Shown here: positions 8,219-15,792 of the stretch, in pieces
Numbering within the stretch: position 1 is the stretch's first letter
How the letters are laid out: every line of letters begins with the position of its first letter
Assembly: GCF_034661295.1 (NCBI RefSeq)
Contig: NZ_CP141062.1
Coordinates: 1,178,001 to 1,242,000, forward strand
Direction: 5' to 3'
Length of the DNA: 64,000 bases
Source of the DNA: Faecalibacter sp. LW9
Lineage (GTDB): Bacteria > Bacteroidota > Bacteroidia > Flavobacteriales > Weeksellaceae
Program-made: the position numbers and the translations under genes
Notes under the pieces: generated by a model
Database searches by the model: none
What the model was told of the DNA's origin: nothing
The model's input: only the letters and a program-made list of their open reading frames with translations

Positions 8219-8914
8219 ATGGGAATAATCATCAAAGATTTAACAAAAAAGTACGGTAATCAATTGGCACTGAATAAGGTGTCTTTTTCGATAGAACAAG
8301 GTGAAGTGGTCGGTTTATTGGGTCCGAATGGTGCTGGGAAGTCGACACTAATGAAGAGTATTACCAATGCAATTATTCCAGATAATGGAGAAATTTTAGT
8401 AAATAATTCTTCAGTTAACACAAATCCAATCGAAACCAAAAGTCAAATTGGATTCTTACAGGAAAATAATCCGTTGTACATGGATATGTACGTCAAAGAA
8501 TTTTTGCAATTTGTCATGAACATTCGTGGCGAAAAAAAGCAGAGAGTAGACGAAGTGATCGAATTAGTTGGACTAACACCAGAGAAACATAAAAAGATTC
8601 ATCAGCTATCGAAAGGATATAAACAACGTGTCGGGATTGCTCAAGCCATCTTATCAAAACCGCAGATTTTAATCTTAGACGAACCAACCAATGGATTGGA
8701 TCCAAACCAAATTATTGAAATCAGAGAATTGATTCGTGAAATTGGTAAAGACACAACGATTATTCTTTCAACTCACATTATGCAAGAAGTAGAAGCTTTA
8801 TGTTCGCGTGTAATTTTATTAAATAAAGGTGAGATTGTAGCCGATCAACCAATTGAAGAATTCAAAGGACAATATCAAAATTTAGAAGAAGCGTTCCAAG
8901 CTTTAACAAAATAA
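8219..8914 (+). CDS. ABC transporter ATP-binding protein
   Basis: A 231-residue ABC ATPase with Walker A GPNGAGKST, the signature at LSKGYKQRVGIAQA (a variant of LSGGQ), Walker B ILILDEPTNGLDP and the switch His in STHIMQEVEA. It resembles the ATPases of the GldA/Nod/CcmA type, which drive multidrug or lipid-linked exporters or, in gliding species, gliding-related transporters. No permease gene lies next to it, so the partner is unknown. I do not assign gldA, because that would need the GldFG partners. It is divergent from the aromatic operon; the shared intergenic region is only about 90 bp. Confidence 0.9.
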   Translation: MGIIIKDLTKKYGNQLALNKVSFSIEQGEVVGLLGPNGAGKSTLMKSITNAIIPDNGEILVNNSSVNTNPIETKSQIGFLQENNPLYMDMYVKEFLQFVMNIRGEKKQRVDEVIELVGLTPEKHKKIHQLSKGYKQRVGIAQAILSKPQILILDEPTNGLDPNQIIEIRELIREIGKDTTIILSTHIMQEVEALCSRVILLNKGEIVADQPIEEFKGQYQNLEEAFQALTK

Positions 8915-8940
8915 TTTATTCTATTATATATAGAAGTATA

Positions 8941-8972
8941 AAAAAAAGCCTTCAGAATACTGAAGGCTTTTT
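8941..8972. terminator. Bidirectional terminator
   Basis: AAAGCCTTCAG and CTGAAGGCTTT form an 11-bp perfect stem with A and T runs on both sides, between the convergent ABC and thioredoxin genes. Confidence 0.85.
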
Positions 8973-8975
8973 ACA

Positions 8976-9491
8976 TTATGCTTTCTTTTTTAAAATAAAG
9001 ACTTCTTTTATTTTATCAATGTCTACTTTTTGATTTTTAGAAGTTGGTGCTAATGTTGAAATCAAATAATCGACTTCTTGCTCAGAAGATGGTCCACCTA
9101 CATTTTCACCGTTGATCTTAGAGTCTTTTAAAACGTTTCCATTTTCATCCAAAATGACCCAATATGGTAAACCTTGATTTTTTCCACCTAATTGTTCTAC
9201 AAATTCAGTTCCGCCAGGAGTATTTAATGTTGCTTTTTCACCGCGTTCTTCTACCGTGATAAATGCTTTGACATAGTTTTGATCAAAATATGATTTTACC
9301 AAAGGATCTTCCATATTTTTTTCCATCTTCTTGCACCATCCACACCAAGAAGCATGAAAGATTAAAAAGATATTTTTATTTTCGACTTTGGCTTGATGAT
9401 AAGCTTTATTCATGATTTCAGCAGCAGATTGTGCATTTGCAAAACTGGCAATGGTAATAAATAAACTGAATAAGATGGTTTTAATTTTCAT
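8976..9491 (-). CDS. Secreted thioredoxin-like protein
   Basis: A 171-residue protein with a signal peptide (KTILFSLFITIASFANA) and a thioredoxin fold. The redox motif is CGWC in FHASWCGWCKKME, and the GLPYWVILDENG segment holds the cis-Pro region. It is similar to DUF255/thioredoxin_7 proteins exported to the periplasm, where such proteins usually reduce or isomerise disulfides of envelope proteins. No partner gene is adjacent. Family is clear; the physiological substrate is not. Confidence 0.88.
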   Translation of the reverse strand: MKIKTILFSLFITIASFANAQSAAEIMNKAYHQAKVENKNIFLIFHASWCGWCKKMEKNMEDPLVKSYFDQNYVKAFITVEERGEKATLNTPGGTEFVEQLGGKNQGLPYWVILDENGNVLKDSKINGENVGGPSSEQEVDYLISTLAPTSKNQKVDIDKIKEVFILKKKA

Positions 9492-9587
9492 AATCTCTAT
9501 TAAATAAGTAGAGTAAATGTAACGATAAATTGTAAATCATCATAATTTTCAGAAAATAAGTATCTTGTATTTAGTTAACAATTTGAT

Positions 9588-9989
9588 ATGAAAAAGATTA
9601 CAATAGGATTAATGGTGTTTGGATTATTTGGATGTGTCAATCATGCTAAAAATCTAAATGGTCAATGGACTCAACTTTTTATGGGATTTGGAGAAAATAC
9701 CACGGAAAAAAATTATATTTCAGATTCGGCTCAAATTCATCTTGAATTAAATACACCTTCAAAAATTATTTTTGATTATCAGGATGGGTTGGATATGGAT
9801 AAGAGTGATTCCATTCTTTTTAAATATCCTCAACTTCATTTTAGAAAATTGAATTATAATCAAACAGTCAACCGTTATACGATGATTTATAATCCATCAT
9901 GCGATTGTTTCGATGGGTATTTTATGAGCTTTAATGGCAACAAAATTTTGGTGCGGTGGGTGAGAAATAGAACAGATAGTAAACTTTAA
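9588..9989 (+). CDS. Hypothetical lipoprotein
   Basis: A 133-residue protein starting with a short lipoprotein signal peptide, with lipobox LFGC at residues 13-16, so the mature protein should be lipid anchored. The rest has no motif that I recognise. It contains NLNGQWTQLFMGFG near the mature N terminus, which recalls small beta-rich lipocalin-like proteins in which G-x-W starts the first strand, but this is a weak resemblance. It stands alone upstream of ychF; the ychF promoter begins about 10 bp after its stop codon. Confidence 0.7.
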   Translation: MKKITIGLMVFGLFGCVNHAKNLNGQWTQLFMGFGENTTEKNYISDSAQIHLELNTPSKIIFDYQDGLDMDKSDSILFKYPQLHFRKLNYNQTVNRYTMIYNPSCDCFDGYFMSFNGNKILVRWVRNRTDSKL

Positions 9990-9999
9990 AGGAAATCCT

Positions 10000-10007
10000 T
10001 ATCTTTG
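10000..10007 (+). promoter_or_regulatory. -7 element of the ychF promoter
   Basis: TATCTTTG matches TAnnTTTG and lies about 60 bp before the ychF ATG. No clear -33 TTG is visible. Confidence 0.5.
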
Positions 10008-10067
10008 CACAGATTTTATCAGAACATCATTCTGATTTATAAGTAATAATAAAAAGAATCATCATAT

Positions 10068-11159
10068 ATGAAATGTGGAATCGTTGGATTGCCAAACGTA
10101 GGTAAATCGACTTTATTTAACTGTTTATCGAATGCCAAAGCGCAATCGGCAAACTATCCTTTCTGTACAATTGAACCAAATGTAGGAACTGTTTCAGTTC
10201 CAGATCCTCGTCTATACAAGTTAGAAGAAATTGTAAATCCTGAGCGTGTTGTACCAGCAGTTGTAGAAATTGTAGATATCGCAGGTTTAGTGAAAGGAGC
10301 AAGTAAAGGAGAAGGTTTAGGAAACCAATTCTTAGGAAATATCCGTGAGTGTAACGCGATTATCCACGTTTTACGTTGTTTCGAAAACGAAAACATTACA
10401 CACGTTGATGGTTCGGTAGATCCAATACGTGACAAAGAAACAATTGATATTGAATTACAGTTAAAAGATTTAGAAACTGTAACGAAACGTATTGAGAAAT
10501 CAAAGAAAGCTGCAAAAGCGGGGAATAAAGAAGAGCAAAAAGTAGTAGAAGTTTTAACAGCTGTTACTGAGCACTTAGAAAACTTAAAGAATGTTCGTGT
10601 AATGGAATTAGACGAAAAAGGACAAGAAATTGTTGATTCTTTACAGTTAATTACTGCGAAACCTGTTCTATATTTATGTAACGTAGACGAGTCTGATGCA
10701 AAAGATGGAAACGAGTGGGTAGAGAAAGTAAAAGAGTCTGTAAAAGATGAGAAAGCTGAAGTTTTAGTTTTAGCAGCACAAATCGAAGCAGATATCAACG
10801 AATTAGAAACTTTCGAAGAGCGCCAAATTTTCTTAGAAGAATTAGGGTTAACAGAACCAGGTGTAAACCGTTTAATTGTTTCTGCTTACAAATTATTAGA
10901 CTTAGAAACTTACTTTACAGCAGGTGTTAAAGAAGTAAGAGCTTGGACAATTAAAAAAGGTTCTACAGGACCACAAGCTGCTGGTGTTATCCACACAGAT
11001 TTCGAAAAAGGATTTATCCGTGCTGAGGTAATTAAGTTTGAAGATTTCGTAACGTACGGATCGGAAGCAAAATGCCGTGAAGCGGGTAAATTAAATGTGG
11101 AAGGAAAAGCATACATCGTACAAGATGGTGATATTATGCACTTCTTATTTAATGTGTAA
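10068..11159 (+). CDS. ychF: Redox-regulated ATPase YchF (Obg/OLA1 family)
   Basis: A 363-residue P-loop protein of the Obg-related family. G1 is GLPNVGKSTLFN, G3 is DIAGLVKGASKGEGLGN, and the C-terminal TGS domain (about 275-363) includes KEVRAWTIKKG, AAGVIHTDFEKGFIRAEV and the closing GKAYIVQDGDIMHFLFNV. YchF binds ATP rather than GTP in the family, associates with ribosomes and the proteasome-like machinery, and is linked to oxidative stress. Length and end sequence match YchF almost exactly. Codon usage is unusually regular (TTA, GTA, CGT), as expected for a well-expressed gene. Confidence 0.97.
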   Translation: MKCGIVGLPNVGKSTLFNCLSNAKAQSANYPFCTIEPNVGTVSVPDPRLYKLEEIVNPERVVPAVVEIVDIAGLVKGASKGEGLGNQFLGNIRECNAIIHVLRCFENENITHVDGSVDPIRDKETIDIELQLKDLETVTKRIEKSKKAAKAGNKEEQKVVEVLTAVTEHLENLKNVRVMELDEKGQEIVDSLQLITAKPVLYLCNVDESDAKDGNEWVEKVKESVKDEKAEVLVLAAQIEADINELETFEERQIFLEELGLTEPGVNRLIVSAYKLLDLETYFTAGVKEVRAWTIKKGSTGPQAAGVIHTDFEKGFIRAEVIKFEDFVTYGSEAKCREAGKLNVEGKAYIVQDGDIMHFLFNV

Positions 11160-11181
11160 GAATTTACATTTATAACATATA

Positions 11182-11214
11182 AAATCTCAATCTTATGGGT
11201 TGGGATTTTTTTTT
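11182..11214 (+). terminator. Terminator after ychF
   Basis: AAATCTCAA pairs with TTGGGATTT (one T-G pair) and is followed by a T run. Confidence 0.75.
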
Positions 11215-11262
11215 GTCTATATTTGAGCCAATTAACATTGAATTACATTAAAAAATATATAG

Positions 11263-12075
11263 ATGATTAAAAATTTATTCTTGCTTGGATCAATCTTAGT
11301 TGGTTCATTTGCTACTGCTCAAACGACAACTATTTTCGAGGAAACATTCGCTACACCAGAAACACACGGTTTATGGGCAATCGATGATCGAGATGGTGAT
11401 AATGATACTTGGGAATTAGTATCAGATGAAGATTCAGGAGAAGCTGAAGTACTATCTTTTGAAGGAGGATTTGCTTGGTCTTGGTCATGGTTCTATGCAC
11501 CGATGACACCAGATAATACATTAACCAGTCCAGTGATTTCATTACCTGATAATGGAACCTTAGACTTATCGTTTAAAGTTGCAGCGGCAGATGATGAAGA
11601 AGGGTTTTTCGAAGAACACTATGCCGTTTATGTTATCCCAGCAGGAGCAGAGTTTACAGGAAATGAAACCCCTGTTTTCGAAGAAACATTGGACGCAGGA
11701 TACGCAACAGAAGCTAAAGTTATCAATTTAGACATAACTGAATATGCAGGACAAGAGGTTCAAATTGTTTTTAGACATTATGATTGTGAAGATATTTTAT
11801 TTATCGGGATTGATGATGTTAAAGTAGAATTTACTCCAAGTTTAAGCACAGCTGAGTTAAATAAAGAAAAAGCGGTGGTTTACCAAGATCAAAAAATCAT
11901 TAAAATCCAAGGCTTTGAAAATGTGAATGAGGTAAGAGTTTTCGATTTGACAGGGAAAAAAGTAAGTCAAGTGAAAGCAGAAAGCGTTAATATTTCTGCA
12001 TTACCAAAAGGAGTATATATTGTCAATTTCTACAACGAAAAAGAAGTCGTTTCTCGAAAAGTAACAATTAAATAA
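11263..12075 (+). CDS. T9SS-secreted protein with choice-of-anchor/MAM-like domain
   Basis: A 270-residue secreted protein. It begins with a Sec signal peptide (KNLFLLGSILVGSFATAQ). The middle (about 25-190) starts IFEETFATPETHGLWAIDDR and continues with VISLPDNGTLDLSFKV and the IGIDDVKVE end, which is the pattern of choice-of-anchor J / cleaved-adhesin jelly-roll domains. The last about 75 residues are a type A type IX sorting domain (VRVFDLTGKKV, LPKGVYIVNF, SRKVTIK). The protein should therefore cross the outer membrane by the type IX system; PorQ of that system is encoded further on in this window. Ligand unknown. Confidence 0.85.
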   Translation: MIKNLFLLGSILVGSFATAQTTTIFEETFATPETHGLWAIDDRDGDNDTWELVSDEDSGEAEVLSFEGGFAWSWSWFYAPMTPDNTLTSPVISLPDNGTLDLSFKVAAADDEEGFFEEHYAVYVIPAGAEFTGNETPVFEETLDAGYATEAKVINLDITEYAGQEVQIVFRHYDCEDILFIGIDDVKVEFTPSLSTAELNKEKAVVYQDQKIIKIQGFENVNEVRVFDLTGKKVSQVKAESVNISALPKGVYIVNFYNEKEVVSRKVTIK

Positions 12076-12084
12076 AAATTGATT

Positions 12085-12123
12085 AAAAAACAAAAGCCAC
12101 CCTTCGGAGTGGCTTTTGTTTTT
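12085..12123. terminator. Bidirectional terminator
   Basis: AAAAGCCAC and GTGGCTTTT form a stem around a CTTCGG loop, flanked by A and T runs, between convergent genes. Confidence 0.85.
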
Positions 12124-12126
12124 AAT

Positions 12127-13263
12127 TTATAATCGATTTAATCGTTCCAATGCAGCATCTAAAGTTTCTTCTTGTTTGGCAAAACAAAAACGAATGACAT
12201 GTTCATTCAAGGCATCGTGATAAAATGCAGAAAATGGTATAGTTGCAACCTTATGATCAATGGTTAATTGTTGAGCAAATGATTTATCATCCAAGGGAGA
12301 ATAATTTTTATACGACGCTGATACAAAATATGTACCTTCAGCCGGAATCATTTCAAATTTTGTAGTCGATAAACCTTTGACGAAATAATCTCTTTTTTGT
12401 TGAAAAAAATCATTCAGTTCCAAATAATTATTTTCATCATCCAAATAATCTGCAATGGCATATTGAGAAGGAGTGTGTACACAAAAAACATTGAATTGGT
12501 GTACTTTTCGAAATTCTTTCATCAAGGCCGCTCCAGCTAATACATATCCTACTTTCCAACCGGTTACATGACATAATTTCCCGAAAGAAGCTGTAATAAA
12601 GGTACGTTCTTTTAGAGAAGGAATGCGAGCAAAACTCTGATGTTCTTTTCCATCAAAAGTCATATGCTCATATACCTCGTCACTAATAATGTAACAATTT
12701 TGGTCTTTTAATATGGATTCGATTTGAATTAAATCGTCTGCGGTAAAAATTTTACCAGAGGGATTATTTGGATTATTAAAGATGACTAATTTGGTATTTG
12801 AAGTCACTTTTTGCTTCAATTCTTCAAAATCAATTTGATAATCGGGATATTTTAATTGAATGGGTTGAACTACTCCACCAAACATTTCAACAGCAGGTTT
12901 GTATAGATCATACGCAGGTTCGAAAATAATGACTTCATCTCCTTTTTCTATAATGGATGCGATTGCTGTAAAAATAGCTTGGCTTGCACCATTGGTAATT
13001 GTGATCTCTTGTTCAGGATGATAAATGGCATGATGAAAACGCTCTACTTTTTGAGCAATAAAATTTCTTAATTTTTCGACGCCAATCATTGGTGCGTATT
13101 GATTGTAATTTTGGTACGAATAATAATTCAAACTTTCGATCAAAGAAGAGTGAGGTTCAAAATCTGGAAAACCTTGTGCCAAGTTAATGGCTTGGTGCTG
13201 ATTTGCCAGTTGGCTCATAACGGTAAATATAGTGGTCTCGAGATGAGGTAATTTCGAATTCAT
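12127..13263 (-). CDS. Methionine aminotransferase (YbdL type)
   Basis: A 378-residue class I aminotransferase. It shows the N-terminal NLAQGFPDFEP, TNGASQAIFTAI, the NNPNNPSGKIF segment and the PLP lysine in ITASFGKLCHVTGWKVGY. These features match the kynurenine/methionine aminotransferase group represented by E. coli YbdL, which acts on methionine and related 2-oxo acids in salvage. It is convergent with the T9SS cargo gene and divergent from parE, so it is a single-gene unit. The substrate is inferred from family only. Confidence 0.88.
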   Translation of the reverse strand: MNSKLPHLETTIFTVMSQLANQHQAINLAQGFPDFEPHSSLIESLNYYSYQNYNQYAPMIGVEKLRNFIAQKVERFHHAIYHPEQEITITNGASQAIFTAIASIIEKGDEVIIFEPAYDLYKPAVEMFGGVVQPIQLKYPDYQIDFEELKQKVTSNTKLVIFNNPNNPSGKIFTADDLIQIESILKDQNCYIISDEVYEHMTFDGKEHQSFARIPSLKERTFITASFGKLCHVTGWKVGYVLAGAALMKEFRKVHQFNVFCVHTPSQYAIADYLDDENNYLELNDFFQQKRDYFVKGLSTTKFEMIPAEGTYFVSASYKNYSPLDDKSFAQQLTIDHKVATIPFSAFYHDALNEHVIRFCFAKQEETLDAALERLNRL

Positions 13264-13346
13264 AACAGTTTTATTTATAGTGTGAAAGAGTTTGATTATT
13301 TTAATGAAAGAATAAAGTTACCAAAAAGAATTTAGTATTTTTTTAG

Positions 13347-13354
13347 TAAATTTG
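13347..13354 (+). promoter_or_regulatory. -7 element of the parE promoter
   Basis: TAAATTTG fits TAnnTTTG about 33 bp before the parE ATG. Confidence 0.45.
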
Positions 13355-13386
13355 TAAATTACACAATTCTAATACGATAAACGCCA

Positions 13387-15238
13387 ATGTCTGAAATAAA
13401 TCAAGTCAATTATACGGAAGATAATATTAAAACCCTCGACTGGAGAGAGCATATTCGTATGCGTCCTGGTATGTATATCGGGAAGTTAGGGGATGGATCT
13501 TCTCAAGACGACGGAATTTATATCTTATTAAAAGAGATTATTGATAACTGTATTGATGAGTTTGTTATGGGCTCGGGAAAAACAGTAGAAATCAATCTTC
13601 GTGAAGATGAGGTTACGGTTAGAGATTATGGACGAGGAATTCCTTTAGGAAAAATGGTGGACGCAGTTTCGAAAATGAATACGGGAGGAAAATATGACTC
13701 CCAGGCATTTAAGAAATCTGTTGGTCTTAATGGGGTTGGTACCAAAGCTGTCAATGCATTATCAACATACTTCAGAGTACAATCGGTTCGTGACGGTAAA
13801 ACACGAGTTGCCGAATTCTCGCAAGGTCAGTTAACGGCACAAGAGGAAGAAAAAGAAACTTCATTACGCAAAGGAACAAAGATTACATTTGTTCCGGACA
13901 GAAATATTTTCTTAAACTATAAATTCAGAAAAGAATACATCGTACGTATGTTGAAAAACTACGTATACTTGAATCCAGGATTAAAAATTATTTTTAATGG
14001 CGAGGAATTCTATTCGACTGAAGGTTTAAAAGATTTATTACGTGATAATATTGAAGACGAAACAATTTATGATATCATCCATTTACGTGGAGAAGATATT
14101 GAAATTGCTTTAACACACAGTTCAAAATCTTATTCTGAAACATACTATTCATTCGTGAATGGTCAGAATACCACACAAGGTGGTACGCACTTTTTTTAAA
14201 GAGGCAATTGCCAAAACAGTTCGTGAATTTTACAATAAAAATTACGACCCTGCAGATGTACGTAAGTCGATCATTGGAGCCATTTCCATCAAAGTCATCG
14301 AGCCTGTCTTCGAATCTCAAACGAAAACAAAATTAGGATCCAATGAAATAGGTCCAGGGATGACGACAGTTCGTACATTCATCAATGATTTCGTAAAAAC
14401 CAATTTAGATAACTATTTACATAAAAACCCTGAGGTTGCTCAAGCGTTAGAACGTAAAATTAAGCAATCCGAAACGGAACGTAAAGAATTATCAGGTATT
14501 CGAAAGTTAGCTCGTGAACGTGCTAAAAAAGTAAGTTTACACAATAAAAAGTTAAGGGACTGTCGTCAGCATTATAATGACCCTAAAGCTGCCCTACGTT
14601 TAGATACCACAATTTTTATCACCGAGGGAGATTCAGCTTCGGGTTCTATTACTAAAAGTAGAAGTCCAGAGACACAAGCGGTATTTAGTTTGCGTGGAAA
14701 ACCATTAAATACGTATGGATTAACCAAGAAAATTGTGTACGAAAACGAAGAGTTTAACTTACTTCAGGCAGCATTAAATATCGAAAATGGATTGGAAGAT
14801 TTACGATACAATAATGTCGTTATTGCTACCGATGCCGATGTTGATGGAATGCACATTCGTTTGTTGATGATTACATTCTTTTTACAATTCTTTCCAGAGT
14901 TGATCAAAGAAGGTCATCTATACATTTTACAAACTCCACTTTTTCGTGTAAGAAATAAAAAAGAAACAAGATACTGTTACACAGATGAAGAACGTATTGA
15001 TGCTATTAATTCGCTAGGAAAGAATCCAGAAATTACCCGATTCAAAGGGTTAGGGGAGATTTCACCGGATGAATTTAAAAACTTTATTGGCAAAGATATT
15101 CGTTTGGAACCCGTGATGATCGGTAAAGACAGTTCAATCGAACAATTGTTAGAATTTTATATGGGAAAAAATACACCAACGAGACAAGAATTTATCATCA
15201 ATAACCTTTCAATAGAAGCAGTATCCAACGAAATCTAA
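13387..15238 (+). pseudogene. parE: DNA topoisomerase IV subunit B, frameshifted in this sequence
   Basis: The ATPase subunit of topoisomerase IV, split in two frames. The first part (13387-14199) has the GHKL motifs DNCIDEF, GRGIPLG and [13 protein letters not shown], and ends [11 protein letters not shown] then TAA. The second part resumes near 14200 with [15 protein letters not shown] and carries the TOPRIM motifs TEGDSASGS and [10 protein letters not shown] to the normal C terminus. Relatives read GGTHLSAFKEA across the break, so four bases stand where nine are expected: a net loss of five. ParE is normally essential and everything else is intact, so an assembly error is more likely than gene death. 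It precedes parC with one small gene between them. Confidence 0.9.
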
Positions 15239-15290
15239 CCTATTTCATGCTAAACCGTATGTTGAGTTTTCTAGCCACAAAATAACCTTT

Positions 15291-15791
15291 ATGAAACTTA
15301 ATAACAAAAAATCGAAAGTTATAGCACAAGTCATTAATCTCGTTTTGGGATTATTATTTGTACTTGCATTACTAATGTTAAATAAAATAGTTCCAACGCC
15401 AACATTTATGCGAGCGGAATATGTAATCGGAATTTTAATTGTTGCCTTTGGTTACATTGCAGTGAGAGGATGGCAGTACTACGAATTAGATACTTCTGGC
15501 GAAGGATTTACACTAAAGGTAAAACGTATTGATTGGTTTTCATTTTTAAGTATAAAAGAAAAACACATCGATTTACCCAAATATAAATTGCAGAATTACA
15601 TTTATAATAAAGGTGTATTTAACGATGATTTGACGTTATTAATTAATAGTCGAAAAAGTAAAGGAAATACGATAAAAGTAAAGTTTAGACTTTCTTTATT
15701 ATCAGATAATGATCGTGAGAAAATCATTATGGAATTAGAAAAAATAATTTCTTCAAATAATCAATTTCAAATAGATTCAAAAGTAGCATAA
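15291..15791 (+). CDS. Hypothetical two-TM membrane protein
   Basis: A 166-residue protein with two membrane segments near the N terminus (about 13-30, NLVLGLLFVLALLMLN, and 43-60, VIGILIVAFGYIAVRGW). The cytoplasmic remainder (about 65-166) is beta rich with charged strands (GFTLKVKRIDWFSFLSIKEK) and recalls a PH-like or bacterial-PH domain, though I cannot be sure. It lies between parE and parC, ending 1 bp before the parC start, and so is cotranscribed with topoisomerase IV. No function can be stated. Confidence 0.75.
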   Translation: MKLNNKKSKVIAQVINLVLGLLFVLALLMLNKIVPTPTFMRAEYVIGILIVAFGYIAVRGWQYYELDTSGEGFTLKVKRIDWFSFLSIKEKHIDLPKYKLQNYIYNKGVFNDDLTLLINSRKSKGNTIKVKFRLSLLSDNDREKIIMELEKIISSNNQFQIDSKVA

Positions 15792-15792
15792 T

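Noticed and set aside
8219-8914. Assignment of the ABC ATPase as GldA
   Set aside because: Similarity is only at ABC family level as far as I can see, and no gldF or gldG is nearby.
10154-10798. 214-codon minus-strand ORF inside ychF
   Set aside because: A shadow frame produced by the biased codon usage of ychF; Ser- and Phe-rich with no domain.
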